Positions 45,586 to 55,019 are shown, counted from the first letter of the stretch. The stretch: DNA of 64,000 nucleotides from Desnuesiella massiliensis (GCF_001403615.1 NZ_LN879456.1:806001-870000), one strand, 5' to 3'. A program made the numbers and translations. The notes: generated from the letters alone by a model not told the origin.

Positions 45586-47358
45586 ATGGATTTAACATGG
45601 AGTTTAAAGGAGCTTTATCCTTCCTTTGACAGTAATGAATTTAAAGATGATTTAAACGCATTAAAGAATTTAATATCTAGGATCAATAGTGAAGTTAATC
45701 AAAATATTCAGGGCAATGACACTAAACTTTCCCTAGAGAAATATATTAAAGACAGTATAAAGCTTACAGAGCAAGCTACAAAACTGTATTCCTTCTGTAG
45801 CTTAACCATTTCTGTAGATACTAATAACACTGAAGCCTTAAAATATGATGAAATAATCCAAAAGTTACTAGCAGACCTTGCTGAGAGTGATGCAAAGTAT
45901 AAGAAATTCATAGGTGCTATAGATAACCTTGAAGAAATTATAGAAGCTAGCCCCCTACTTAAAGAACATGAATTCATGCTAAAAGAAATAAAAGAAAAAA
46001 GTAAATATATCCTAAGTGATAAAGAAGAAGCTATTATTGCAAAAATGCAGACTACTGGCTCCTCTGCTTGGTCTACCCTAAAGGAATCCCTAGTTTCAAA
46101 GCTCATGGTAGATATAGAGCTCAATGGAGAAAAGAAGTCTTTGCCGCTTACAGAGATTAGAAATCTAGCTTATAATAAAGATGCTAAGATTAGAAAAACA
46201 GCTTATTATGCAGAACTAGAGAGCTATAAAAAAATAGAAGAATCCGTAGCTGCTGCTCTAAATGGTATAAAAGGCGAGGTAGTAACCACATCAACTTTAA
46301 GAGGCTATGAATCTCCACTGCATGAATCCTTATCTATATCAAGAATGGATATGGAAGCCTTAGATGCTATGTTAAATGCTATGAGAGAATATCTTCCTCA
46401 CTTTAGAGCCTACTTAAAAAAGAAAGCTGAAATGCTTGGCTATAAAAACGGTCTACCTTTTTATGAATTGTTTGCGCCTATAGGTGAAGTTAATATGACT
46501 TATAGCTATGATGAAGCAAAGGATTTTGTTGAAGAAAACTTCAGAAGCTTTAGCCATAAGCTTGCGGACTTTGCAAGGAGAGCTTTTGATGGTAATTGGA
46601 TTGATGTACTTCCTCGAGAAGGAAAAGTAGCAGGCGCTTTCTGTGCTGGTCTTCACACTTTAGGTCAAAGCAGAATAATGCTTAACTTTGGCGGAAGCCT
46701 TAGTGACGTTATAACCTTAGCTCACGAACTTGGTCACGGATACCACGGAGATTGCTTATTAGGAGAATCTATACTAAACTCTGATTATCCAATGCCCATT
46801 GCAGAAACCGCTTCTACCTTCTGTGAAACTATTGTAAAGAAGGCTGCTCTAAAGAAAGCTTCAAAGGAAGAGGCTATTACTATATTAGAAGGAGAACTTC
46901 AAGATTCTACTCAAGTTATAGTAGATATCTACAGCAGATTCCTCTTTGAAAAAGAGCTTTTTAGTAGAAGAAAGGAAGCCGCTATAACCCCAGAGGAGCT
47001 CAAAAACATAATGCTTTCAGCTCAAAAGGAAGCTTATGGTGAAGGTCTTGATGAAAGCTTACTACATCCTTATATGTGGATATGTAAACCTCATTATTAT
47101 TCTGCAGGATATAATTTCTACAACTTCCCTTATGCCTTTGGCTTACTTTTTGCAAAAGGACTTTATGCAGAATACCTAAAGAAAGGCGAAGTCTTTGTAG
47201 AAGAATATGATAAACTTTTAGCCTTAACAGGAAAGAAAAATGCAGCTGAAGTTACTAAAGTAATGAATATAGATATTCACGACATAAATTTCTGGAGAGG
47301 ATCCTTAGAAATTATTAAAGGTGACATTGAGGACTTCATAAAACTAAGCAGTAATTAA
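45586..47358 (+). CDS. pepF: M3-family oligoendopeptidase F
   Basis: This 590-residue cytoplasmic metallopeptidase has the zinc motif HELGHGYH and the downstream glutamate in the ETASTFCE segment. It trims oligopeptides. The ATG at 45586 follows AGGAGG; a longer in-frame extension is not needed. A terminator follows at 47382-47413. Confidence 0.93.
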   Translation: MDLTWSLKELYPSFDSNEFKDDLNALKNLISRINSEVNQNIQGNDTKLSLEKYIKDSIKLTEQATKLYSFCSLTISVDTNNTEALKYDEIIQKLLADLAESDAKYKKFIGAIDNLEEIIEASPLLKEHEFMLKEIKEKSKYILSDKEEAIIAKMQTTGSSAWSTLKESLVSKLMVDIELNGEKKSLPLTEIRNLAYNKDAKIRKTAYYAELESYKKIEESVAAALNGIKGEVVTTSTLRGYESPLHESLSISRMDMEALDAMLNAMREYLPHFRAYLKKKAEMLGYKNGLPFYELFAPIGEVNMTYSYDEAKDFVEENFRSFSHKLADFARRAFDGNWIDVLPREGKVAGAFCAGLHTLGQSRIMLNFGGSLSDVITLAHELGHGYHGDCLLGESILNSDYPMPIAETASTFCETIVKKAALKKASKEEAITILEGELQDSTQVIVDIYSRFLFEKELFSRRKEAAITPEELKNIMLSAQKEAYGEGLDESLLHPYMWICKPHYYSAGYNFYNFPYAFGLLFAKGLYAEYLKKGEVFVEEYDKLLALTGKKNAAEVTKVMNIDIHDINFWRGSLEIIKGDIEDFIKLSSN

Positions 47359-47381
47359 TATATCAAATAGAGCTACTGAAC

Positions 47382-47413
47382 AAAAGGTATCTGCCCATAA
47401 GCAGATACCTTTT
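47382..47413. terminator. Bidirectional terminator
   Basis: AAAAGGTATCTGC and GCAGATACCTTTT form a perfect 13-bp stem between two convergent peptidase genes. Confidence 0.9.
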
Positions 47414-47423
47414 AAAAATAATA

Positions 47424-49433
47424 TTATTCTTCTTTTAAATAATGATTAAACCAATTTGTTATTTCTTCAAGCCTTCTTATTCTGTGTTTTGGTTTTCCAC
47501 TTCTGCTTAATTCATGATTTTCTCCTCTGAACATACATAGCTTTGAATCTATGCCATGGTATTTAAGCGCAGTAAACATTTGAAAAGCTTCAGCAATCCA
47601 GCATCTATAGTCTTCGTCAGAGTGAAGAAATAAAGTTGGTGTTTTAACCTTATCTGCATATCTTAGTGGAGAGTGCCACCATAATTTATCCGGGTCACCC
47701 CATGGTGTAGCGGCTTGTTGATCCTCTACAAAGTAATAGCCTATATCTGTAGTTCCAAATTTGGAAATCCAATTAGATATACTCCTTTGTGAAGCAGCAG
47801 CCTTAAATCTGTCTGTATGCCCTATTATCCAATTAGTCATAAAACCGCCATAAGAACCGCCAGTTACCCCTACTCTATTTGCATCTATATTGGTATATTT
47901 ATTTAACACTTCATCGGTAAACTTCATTATATCATCATAATCTATGGTACCATATTTTCCTCGTATATCTGCAAACTCATTACCTTTGCCATCACTTCCT
48001 CTTGGATTACAGAAGAATACAAAGTAACCTTCATTTGCCCAATACTGCATCTCATGATAGAATACCTCTCCATAAACAGTCTTAGGTCCTCCATGTATAT
48101 CAAGTATTGCTGGGTATTTTTTATTTTCATCAAAGTTTATAGGTTTTAAAATCCACCCATCTATAACTATTCCTAGTGCAGTTTCCACTGCTAATTTTTC
48201 AAAAGAAGATAGGTTTCTTTCTTTAATAACCCATTCATTAAAATTAGTTAATTGGCATTCCTTTTTATTATCTAATGCATATAATTCTTGAAGCTTTAAT
48301 CCTCTTAATGCCACAAATAAAACTTTACCATCCTTCACAGTATAGCTATCCACGGAACCTTTAGTATCTATTATCTTTTCAATATTCCCATCAATGTCTA
48401 TTCTGTTTAAATAAGAACTGTCTTCTTCCGTGGTTATAAAGTATATATATTCTTCGTCCTTCTTTACAGATGATGAGCCTCCATATCTACAGTCTGACCC
48501 CACTGAATTCCATGTGCTCTTTTCAAAGTCCGGGGTTATACAAATCATTTCTTTTGTTTTTATATTAATCTTATAAAATTTACTATTTTCATTATTGCCA
48601 TATCTTTGCATATAACTTCCTAGGCAAATAATAGTATCCTCATTTATAAAGTCTGCGTAAACACAGGAAAATTCATTTTCATTAATTAGTGTATTTAATT
48701 GCCTATTGTTTAAATCATAAACAAAAATATTGTTTGTTATGGGAAGTTTGTCCTTAAAGGTATCAGCAATAAATACAACTTTGGATTTATCTGAGCTCAC
48801 ATTAAAGGATCCTACACTCATTAATTCTTCAGTTATAGCCTCATACTTATTAGTATCTATATCATATAAGTATAGCCTATTTCTTTTTTTATTGGTAAAA
48901 CCTCCTCCATTGCTCCAAAATGGAATCTCATCTATTATTTCATAATCCTTCTCTTCTTTCCTTCTCTTTAATTCCTTAGATTTATCTTCATCTTTTAGAC
49001 CCTCCAAGGTCTTTTCGGCTGGATTAAAAATAGATGAAAAAATAAACTTATTTTTGTTTATTTCCTTTATTTCCCCTACGGACATTGGCACCCTGAAAAA
49101 TTTTTCGGCTTCTCCCCCATGGATGTTTATCTTATAAAACTGAGTAAATTTCTCTCCACTTTCCAGTTTCTCTTTATCTTTTTCATCCCTTACACTTTGA
49201 AATACTATATGTTCACTATCTCCTAACCATATGAAGTTAGATTCCTTATTAAAAGAAGTTAATTTATAGTGCTTATTCTCTTCTACATTATGAATCCATA
49301 GGTTTGAAGCATATTTATTTTCCTCAACTAACGGCTCATGTAATACAAAGCAAGCATAATTCCCCTCAGAGCATAGATTAACTCCTGACAAAAATTTATA
49401 CCTTGTAAAGTCATCCAATTTTAAGTTCTCCAT
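47424..49433 (-). CDS. S9-family serine peptidase (acylaminoacyl-peptidase-like)
   Basis: This 669-residue protein has an N-terminal beta-propeller-like region and a C-terminal alpha/beta-hydrolase domain. The nucleophile is in GVTGGSYGGFMTNW, the acid in HSDEDYRC and the histidine in GENHELSR. No signal peptide is visible, so it is probably cytoplasmic. Confidence 0.92.
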   Translation of the reverse strand: MENLKLDDFTRYKFLSGVNLCSEGNYACFVLHEPLVEENKYASNLWIHNVEENKHYKLTSFNKESNFIWLGDSEHIVFQSVRDEKDKEKLESGEKFTQFYKINIHGGEAEKFFRVPMSVGEIKEINKNKFIFSSIFNPAEKTLEGLKDEDKSKELKRRKEEKDYEIIDEIPFWSNGGGFTNKKRNRLYLYDIDTNKYEAITEELMSVGSFNVSSDKSKVVFIADTFKDKLPITNNIFVYDLNNRQLNTLINENEFSCVYADFINEDTIICLGSYMQRYGNNENSKFYKINIKTKEMICITPDFEKSTWNSVGSDCRYGGSSSVKKDEEYIYFITTEEDSSYLNRIDIDGNIEKIIDTKGSVDSYTVKDGKVLFVALRGLKLQELYALDNKKECQLTNFNEWVIKERNLSSFEKLAVETALGIVIDGWILKPINFDENKKYPAILDIHGGPKTVYGEVFYHEMQYWANEGYFVFFCNPRGSDGKGNEFADIRGKYGTIDYDDIMKFTDEVLNKYTNIDANRVGVTGGSYGGFMTNWIIGHTDRFKAAASQRSISNWISKFGTTDIGYYFVEDQQAATPWGDPDKLWWHSPLRYADKVKTPTLFLHSDEDYRCWIAEAFQMFTALKYHGIDSKLCMFRGENHELSRSGKPKHRIRRLEEITNWFNHYLKEE

Positions 49434-49771
49434 GTTTAGCCCCCCATTATAAATAATATTTTTTATTTTACTATTATTATACTATAATATAAGATATGTT
49501 TTTATGGTTATATCTAAGCTTTGCTTGAAATCTTATTTAAATAATTCAAAAACTGTACTTATCAATATAATATCTTCTCACAAAATATCAAGATCAAAGA
49601 CCTAGTGTTGAAATTTTCACCTTTGCATCCTTACTATGAATATAGTCATGACCACCCGTAAAACGGGTGGCATGCTCTAGCCCTATAAGGGCATGATACT
49701 GGCCGTGTCTCAAGACACGCTGAATAGTCCGCCAACCGCATATTTTCTCAGGCTGCCCCTAAAGGGGCTGT
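49434..49771. other. Intergenic region and right end of the IS200-like element
   Basis: Bases up to about 49640 show nothing recognisable. From 49652 lie several hairpins: CCACCCGT/ACGGGTGG (49652-49670), GCCCTATAAGGGC, TGTCTCAAGACA and GCCCCTAAAGGGGC. These are typical of the transposon end and of the terminator after tnpA. Confidence 0.6.
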
Positions 49772-50368
49772 TTATTTTTTGCCTTTATCTTCTGACTCAC
49801 CCGTAAACGGGTCAATAAATTCCTTTAAACTTATTTGGTCAGCTGCTATATCTTCTTGTAGTTGGTTTTTTATATACTCTTGTATTGCCTTTTTATTTCT
49901 TTCTACTGTATCTACATATTACCCACGGCACCAAAACTGCCTGTTTCCGTACTTATATTTCAGATTTGCATGTCTATCAAATATCATAAGTGAACTTTTA
50001 CCTTTCAAATATCCCATAAACTGCGACACACTTAACTTAGGTGGTATACTAACTAACATATGAATGTGATCTACACATGCATTTGCTTCTATTATCTCCA
50101 CACCTTTATGTTCACACAATTTCCTTAATATATGTCCTATATCCTTCTTTACCTTTCCATATATAACTTGCCTTCTATACTTTGGAGCAAATACTATATG
50201 ATATTTGCAATTCCACTTACTATGTGATAAACTTTCTGTATCCATTTGGATAACCTCCTTTGTTCTTTGTTTGGTTGGCGAACCTAACTTTAGATTATCA
50301 AAGGAGGTTTATTTTTTCTACTCATAGCTATAAGCATTTTAGAACCACCGGTATAACCGGTGGTATTC
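49645..50368 (-). mobile_element. IS200-type insertion sequence (tnpA only)
   Basis: The element has a single tnpA and subterminal hairpins at both ends: CCACCCGT/ACGGGTGG (49652-49670) and ACCACCGGT/ACCGGTGGT (50344-50364). Outside the 50368 end the minus strand reads TTTTAC, a plausible insertion target. The other boundary is not certain. There is no tnpB. Confidence 0.75.
49772..50245 (-). pseudogene. tnpA: IS200-family TnpA with an in-frame nonsense codon
   Basis: The frame encodes a Y1 HUH transposase. The HUH motif HIHML is near residue 60, and the conserved FWCRG lies at about 104-108. Codon 109, normally tyrosine, is TAA; the frame then continues YVDTVERN to EYIKNQ, the motif holding the catalytic tyrosine, and stops at 49772. 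The stop removes the catalytic tyrosine, so the protein should be inactive unless read through. Confidence 0.88.
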
Positions 50369-50386
50369 GTAAAACAAATAAAAAAC

Positions 50387-50404
50387 AGCAGAAATACTTC
50401 TGCT
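50387..50404. repeat. Left copy of the 18-bp target duplication
   Basis: The palindromic sequence AGCAGAAATACTTCTGCT is identical to 52014-52031 and flanks the IS1182-type element. In the minus direction this copy is followed by GTTTTTTATTT and forms an intrinsic terminator. Confidence 0.85.
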
Positions 50405-50430
50405 CAGACTGTTGATAAACATTTTATGGG

Positions 50431-50457
50431 AATACCCGCTGTGGCGGGTATTTTTTC
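50431..50457 (+). terminator. Terminator at the IS left end
   Basis: ATACCCGC and GCGGGTAT form a GC-rich stem with loop TGTG, followed by TTTTT. It would block external transcripts from entering the transposase gene. Confidence 0.8.
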
Positions 50458-50525
50458 TTTGCAAAAAGGATTTTTAACTTCGGTGTAGAATATTATACTG
50501 ATAGGATAGTATGAGGTGATAAAGC

Positions 50526-51890
50526 ATGATTAAAGAAAATAATTCTGCACAGCAGAAACTAGAATTAGTATATATTGAAAACTTGGTTCCACAAAATCAT
50601 TTGTTACGAAAGATTGATAAATGCATTGATTTCTCGTTTATTAGAGAATTAACAAAGGAGTACTACTGTCTTGATAATGGCAGACCAGCTATTGACCCGA
50701 TAGTTCTTTTTAAGATGCTACTGATAGGTTACATATTTGGAATAAGATCAGAAAGAAGACTTGTAGAAGAAATTGAAGTTAATATAGCGTATAGATGGTT
50801 TTTGGGTTTCTCGTTATCAGAAAAGATTCCAGATCATTCAACCATTAGCAAAAATAGAACTAAGCGCTTTAGCGAATCAGATGTATACCAGAAGATATTT
50901 GATAAAATAGTGGACATTGCTATTGAGAAAAAACTGGTAAGTGGCAAGATACTTTATACAGATTCTACACATATAAAGGCAAATGCCAATAAGAATAAAT
51001 TCACCAATGAAGAAATAACTGCATCAACCAAAGATTATCTAAATGATCTTGATGATGCAGTAAATAAGTCAAGAGAAGACCATGGTCAGACACCTCTAAA
51101 AAAAAAGCTTCCAGATAAAATAGAGAAGAATAGAAAAGTAAGTACAACTGATCCAGATAGCGGATTTATGACAAGAGATGGAAAGCCAAAAGGGTTCTTT
51201 TACCTTGAGCATAGAACTGTTGATGGTAGGTATAACATTATCCTTGATAGCTACGTAACCCCTGGAAATATCAATGATGACGAACCTTATGTGGATAGAG
51301 TTGACACAATAATAGACAAATTTAAGTTTGATACTAAGTATGCAGTAGCTGATGCAGGATATTCAACAGCTCCAACTATAAAGAAACTCTCAGAAAAAAG
51401 TTATCAGGCAGTGTTAGGTTTTAGAATGGGACCACATGTAAAAGGCAAATTTACTAAACTAAGATTTCAGTATGTACCTGAACATGATCTATATGTTTGT
51501 CCAGGTGCAGCACCATTGCGTTATAAGACAACAACAAGACAAGGATATAAAGAATATGTAAGTGATAAGTTCTACTGTGATAATTGTTCGTTACGAGAAA
51601 AGTGCTTGACATCAGATAAAGCTGATGTCAGGACAATTAGACGGCATGTATGGGAGGAGTTAAAGGAAAAGGTTTTTGACTTTCTTAGATCTGATAAAGG
51701 TAACGGTATCTATAAACGTAGAAAGGAAACTATAGAGCGCAGCTTCGCAGATTCAAAAGAACGGCATGGGCTTCGCTACGCTCGCTTCCGCGGATTACCC
51801 AAAGTTAGTGAACAGTGCCTACTAACATCAGTAGCACAGAATATAAAGAAGATTGCATTGGTGTTATCACGCCAATGCTCGTACTCTTAG
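50526..51890 (+). CDS. IS1182-family DDE transposase
   Basis: This 454-residue transposase looks intact. An N-terminal DUF772-type region is followed by the DDE-type RNase-H core: LYTDSTHIKANANK (first Asp), VADAGYST (second Asp) and TIERSFADSKERHGLRYAR (Glu). The cysteine segment CDNCSLREKC is a typical insertion in this family. The start is preceded by GAGGTGA. Confidence 0.92.
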   Translation: MIKENNSAQQKLELVYIENLVPQNHLLRKIDKCIDFSFIRELTKEYYCLDNGRPAIDPIVLFKMLLIGYIFGIRSERRLVEEIEVNIAYRWFLGFSLSEKIPDHSTISKNRTKRFSESDVYQKIFDKIVDIAIEKKLVSGKILYTDSTHIKANANKNKFTNEEITASTKDYLNDLDDAVNKSREDHGQTPLKKKLPDKIEKNRKVSTTDPDSGFMTRDGKPKGFFYLEHRTVDGRYNIILDSYVTPGNINDDEPYVDRVDTIIDKFKFDTKYAVADAGYSTAPTIKKLSEKSYQAVLGFRMGPHVKGKFTKLRFQYVPEHDLYVCPGAAPLRYKTTTRQGYKEYVSDKFYCDNCSLREKCLTSDKADVRTIRRHVWEELKEKVFDFLRSDKGNGIYKRRKETIERSFADSKERHGLRYARFRGLPKVSEQCLLTSVAQNIKKIALVLSRQCSYS

Positions 51891-51960
51891 GAGAGAAAAT
51901 ACCAATTTTTACGTGAGTTTTTCACCTACCCACGCCCACAGTATGGATTTTTTTGCTGTT

Positions 51961-52003
51961 AAAAAACCTCATCAGGATTTTCATAAAATCCGATGGGGTT
52001 TTT
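51961..52003 (+). terminator. Terminator at the IS right end
   Basis: AAAACC-TCATC-GGATTTT pairs with AAAATCC-GATGG-GGTTTT and ends in TTTTT about 70 bases past the transposase stop. Confidence 0.8.
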
Positions 52004-52013
52004 CAACATCCTG

Positions 52014-52031
52014 AGCAGAAATACTTCTGCT
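52014..52031. repeat. Right copy of the 18-bp target duplication
   Basis: It is identical to 50387-50404. It still forms a hairpin just past the stop of the gene at 52038, but has lost the T-run that now sits next to the left copy. Confidence 0.85.
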
Positions 52032-52037
52032 GCTTAT

Positions 52038-52484
52038 TTAAAATATGGTATACGTATATTTCTTATCATCTAAACTAAAATTTAAACTTTTCAATAAAGA
52101 ATCAACATCACCTTTAAAAGTAAAACAGACTAATTTATTGTCATTTTCAAAAACCATTAAGAATGGATTATCATTAGTGGGTAGCATTATAATAACTCTA
52201 TCTACAAAACAGTTTATCCATTTACTCTGTACTTTTAAAGATGGGTTTAAAGTAAGCTTAATAGCATAACCTTCCTTAGGGACAGGATCAAATTTACTAT
52301 AAACCCCATCGATAGCATTAAGATAGTTATAAACCAAGCTTTCAATCTCTGAATTTGACTGAATTAATTTTACAACCTTACCTTCATCTATACTAAAGAT
52401 TTCTATATACCTAAACTCTTCTGCTTTTGCATTTATAGGTATTAAGAAAACAACAATAATAAATAAAATCAGCTTCTTAATCAT
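52038..52484 (-). CDS. Secreted hypothetical protein
   Basis: This 148-residue protein begins with a Sec signal peptide (MIKKLILFIIVVFLIPINAKA) with likely cleavage before EEF. The mature part is about 127 residues of mixed alpha/beta composition with no recognised domain. Its natural terminator was split by the IS1182-type insertion immediately downstream. Confidence 0.65.
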   Translation of the reverse strand: MIKKLILFIIVVFLIPINAKAEEFRYIEIFSIDEGKVVKLIQSNSEIESLVYNYLNAIDGVYSKFDPVPKEGYAIKLTLNPSLKVQSKWINCFVDRVIIMLPTNDNPFLMVFENDNKLVCFTFKGDVDSLLKSLNFSLDDKKYTYTIF

Positions 52485-52538
52485 TTAGCATCACCTCATT
52501 ATTATTGTTTCCTAAACCTTAGCCTATCATCCAACTTA

Positions 52539-52859
52539 TTATCTTTCTAGGGCTCCTCTATATCCGCTGGTTCCACCAGAAACATTGATTACATTAAAGC
52601 CTTTAGATTTTAAATAGTTGCAGGTCCTTGAACTTCTTGCTCCAGATTGGCATATCAAATAATATTCTTTGGACTTATCTAGGTACTTATCACATTCCGG
52701 AATTATTTTATCCATAGGAATATTTTTTGCTGTTGGTACATGGCCGCTTCTGTATTCATAAATTTCTCTAATATCTATTAGATTTATCTTACCAAATAAT
52801 TTGTCTAATTCATTTACATTTACTGATTTTACACTATTTCTATTAAAAAATGAAAACAT
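52539..52859 (-). CDS. Rhodanese-like sulfurtransferase
   Basis: This 106-residue single rhodanese domain has the active-site loop CQSGARS (Cys near residue 70) and the N-terminal LIDIREIYEYRSGHVPTA. It carries persulfide sulfur. It lies 21 bases downstream of an ArsR-type regulator and is probably controlled by it. Confidence 0.92.
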   Translation of the reverse strand: MFSFFNRNSVKSVNVNELDKLFGKINLIDIREIYEYRSGHVPTAKNIPMDKIIPECDKYLDKSKEYYLICQSGARSSRTCNYLKSKGFNVINVSGGTSGYRGALER

Positions 52860-52880
52860 ATATACTCCTCCTAAATATTT

Positions 52881-53162
52881 TTAATTACAATAATTTGCTT
52901 TTAGTGCTTCGATTAACTTTGCAATCCTATTATCTTGTATGGAATAGGTTATTGTGAGACCATTTCTATTAGAGGCTAATATCTTATGTGCCTTTAATAT
53001 AGACAAATGCTGAGATAGCGCGGATTGAGTTAAATTATCTAATTTTTCGTGAAGCTCACTTACCGTCATTGGATCATCTATTAAATAACATACTATCATC
53101 AATCTATTTTCATTAGATAATACCTTTAACAAATCAGATATTTCTTTTGCCTTTTCTAACAT
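52881..53162 (-). CDS. ArsR-family repressor, SqrR/BigR-like
   Basis: This 93-residue winged-helix repressor has a recognition region SELHEKLDNLTQSALSQHLSIL. Two cysteines, Cys25 in RLMIVCYL and Cys92 at the C-terminus, are spaced as in the persulfide sensors SqrR and BigR. The canonical ArsR metal box (ELCVCDL) is absent. The upstream 27-bp inverted repeat is the likely operator. Confidence 0.85.
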   Translation of the reverse strand: MLEKAKEISDLLKVLSNENRLMIVCYLIDDPMTVSELHEKLDNLTQSALSQHLSILKAHKILASNRNGLTITYSIQDNRIAKLIEALKANYCN

Positions 53163-53187
53163 TTATACACCTTCTTAGTCTTAAAAT

Positions 53188-53247
53188 TTACAGAATACTA
53201 TATAAGTATATTAGTAATTTCTAATATACTTATATAGTATTCTGTAA
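53188..53247. promoter_or_regulatory. 27-bp inverted repeat upstream of the ArsR-rhodanese operon
   Basis: Two perfect 27-base arms (53188-53214 and 53221-53247) are separated by TAATTT. Each arm contains ATACTATATAAGTAT, itself nearly palindromic, so two repressor dimers could bind. It ends about 26 bases upstream of the ArsR start. Confidence 0.75.
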
Positions 53248-53300
53248 TTTAAAATTTGTCAATAATAATTATTATTAATACTTTTAATAATTCTATTCAA

Positions 53301-53357
53301 AAAATAACCCTTGAATTTTAGGCACTTTTTCAGTGCCAAAACTTCAAGGGTTATTTT
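53301..53357 (-). terminator. Terminator after the Nudix gene
   Basis: AATAACCCTTGAA and TTCAAGGGTTATT pair, with a second stem GGCACT/AGTGCC inside the loop, and T-runs on either side. Confidence 0.85.
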
Positions 53358-53817
53358 TTAATATTTTTTCAATATAAGGTATCCATGAAAACACTCTATT
53401 TTGTTTCTTGCACTCTCCAATCAAAAGCCTAAAATAATCTCTATCTATATCATTAAAAAATTCTTTATCTTCTAAACTTATCCACAAAAGCTGTTGTAAT
53501 CCTTTTTCTTCATCAGGTACATCTACATCTTCCGGATCATAGCCTAAAACACATTTTTGATTTCCAATGTCTACAAGAAATGTAGAGTGATGTTCTTTTA
53601 GCTCCTTAGAAAATTTTAAAATTATACTTCCTGTAACTCCAGCTTCTTCTTTAAGCTCTCTAAAAAGAGCTTCTTCACTAGTCTCATCATCTTCAATGCC
53701 ACCACCAACAAAAAAATGCCTAAGTTCTCCACTTTTTCTTGCATAGCCGTAGGCAAAAAGTATACAGTTATCTCTAATTATAATAGCTTGAGCCCTTCTT
53801 CTTTTATTTCGTGCCAT
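53344..53817 (-). CDS. Nudix hydrolase
   Basis: This 157-residue protein has a perfect Nudix box, from GGIEDDE through RELKEEAGV (about residues 40-62). Substrate unknown. The ATG at 53817 is preceded by TTAGGGTG; an upstream GTG lies in that Shine-Dalgarno. It ends in a strong terminator. Confidence 0.9.
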   Translation of the reverse strand: MARNKRRRAQAIIIRDNCILFAYGYARKSGELRHFFVGGGIEDDETSEEALFRELKEEAGVTGSIILKFSKELKEHHSTFLVDIGNQKCVLGYDPEDVDVPDEEKGLQQLLWISLEDKEFFNDIDRDYFRLLIGECKKQNRVFSWIPYIEKILKNNP

Positions 53818-53879
53818 AATATTCACCCTAACTGATATTTTATTATAAATAGTATATCATAGAAATAAAGTTATATTAA

Positions 53880-54974
53880 TTAATTTGATTTTGCTCCTGA
53901 AGCCCCATTACTTTTCATTATTTTTTTTATTCCAGCTGTTGCTTCCACCTTACCATCTGGCAAAACCCATATAGCCTCCACCCCTTCAATACTCTCTACG
54001 AGTGTACGACTTTGCTCAAAAGGCATTAAATATGTAGTAGTTGACAAAAAATCTGCTACTCCTGAGTCTTCAGTTACTATAGTCACTGCCCTATAATAAT
54101 CTCCTGGCATAAGAGTTTGAGGATCTATAAGATGATGCATTAATTTACCATCTACAATATAATACCTTTGATAATCTCCACTGCTAACAACAGAAGCATT
54201 GTTTAGAAAAATTGTATCAAGTATATTATCTTCATCGGATACTATTGACTTTTCAGGGTCTTGTATTCCAATACCCCAGCGCTGGCGAACGCCATCAAGG
54301 GGCTTTCCCAGCACTCTTATATTACCTCCAGAGCTTATGATTCCAGATATAAGTCCTGCCTCCATAATTTCTTTTGCCACAATTTCAGTGGCATATCCTT
54401 TGGCTACTGCCCCTAGATCGAGGCTCATTCTTTTATCCTCTAGATATACTGTACTATTTTCACTATCAACTATTACTTTGTTTATATCCGTATATTTAGC
54501 AGCTTCTTTAAGTTCCTTCATATCAGGTATTTTTGCATTTTCAGGATCGTTTTTTCCCTGCTCACGATATTCGTGCCATATCCTAAGCACTGATCCCATA
54601 GCAATATTAGTTCGCCCCCCAGTACGGTTATACCAGTCTTTTGAAAAAAGAATAAGGTCTATTATCTCCTTTTCCACTTTTACTGGTTTTATTCCAGCGT
54701 TATCATTTATTGTTTTTAAATTATTTATTCCTTCATAATCATTATATATGTCATATAATTTATGTAATTTTTGAAATCTAGTATGGATCTTTTCCATATA
54801 AGAGTTAAACTCCTGCTCACTCTTAGTGTAAGCTACCACCATGGTCATGGTATTGAAGGTATCAAAAAAACTTTCACTATATTTACTATACTCATTTTTT
54901 TGCTTGCTTTGGCAGCCAGTAAAAGTAAGTGTCAGTAAAAGTACTGCTATTAAGCCAGAGGTTATCTTTCGCAT
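53880..54974 (-). CDS. apbE: FAD:protein FMN transferase (ApbE), lipoprotein
   Basis: This 364-residue enzyme covalently attaches FMN to threonine of target proteins, outside the membrane. It has a lipobox (TLTFTGC, Cys near 21), the conserved DLGAVAKGYA, SSGGNIRVLG and HHLIDPQT segments. The ATG at 54974 follows GGGAGGAG. It is just downstream of a duplicated FMN-binding-like lipoprotein, its probable substrate, though a terminator lies between them. Confidence 0.94.
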   Translation of the reverse strand: MRKITSGLIAVLLLTLTFTGCQSKQKNEYSKYSESFFDTFNTMTMVVAYTKSEQEFNSYMEKIHTRFQKLHKLYDIYNDYEGINNLKTINDNAGIKPVKVEKEIIDLILFSKDWYNRTGGRTNIAMGSVLRIWHEYREQGKNDPENAKIPDMKELKEAAKYTDINKVIVDSENSTVYLEDKRMSLDLGAVAKGYATEIVAKEIMEAGLISGIISSGGNIRVLGKPLDGVRQRWGIGIQDPEKSIVSDEDNILDTIFLNNASVVSSGDYQRYYIVDGKLMHHLIDPQTLMPGDYYRAVTIVTEDSGVADFLSTTTYLMPFEQSRTLVESIEGVEAIWVLPDGKVEATAGIKKIMKSNGASGAKSN

Positions 54975-55019
54975 TGGCACTCCTCCCTTATTTATTGCTA
55001 GAAGCTTCAATTTTAAACA

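Larger units (their letters stand above)
50405..52013 (+). mobile_element. IS1182-type insertion sequence (1,609 bp)
   Basis: The element lies between two identical 18-bp direct repeats. Its ends read inward CAGACTGTTGATAAAC and CAGGATGTTGAAAAAC, matching at 13 of 16 positions. It encodes one full-length transposase. Terminators near each end (50431-50457 and 51961-52003) insulate it. Confidence 0.85.

Noticed and set aside
45708..46124. Minus-strand 138-codon frame in pepF
   Set aside because: Antisense to conserved oligoendopeptidase sequence.
54199..54738. Plus-strand 179-codon frame opposite apbE
   Set aside because: Antisense shadow; apbE has all its motifs in the other strand.
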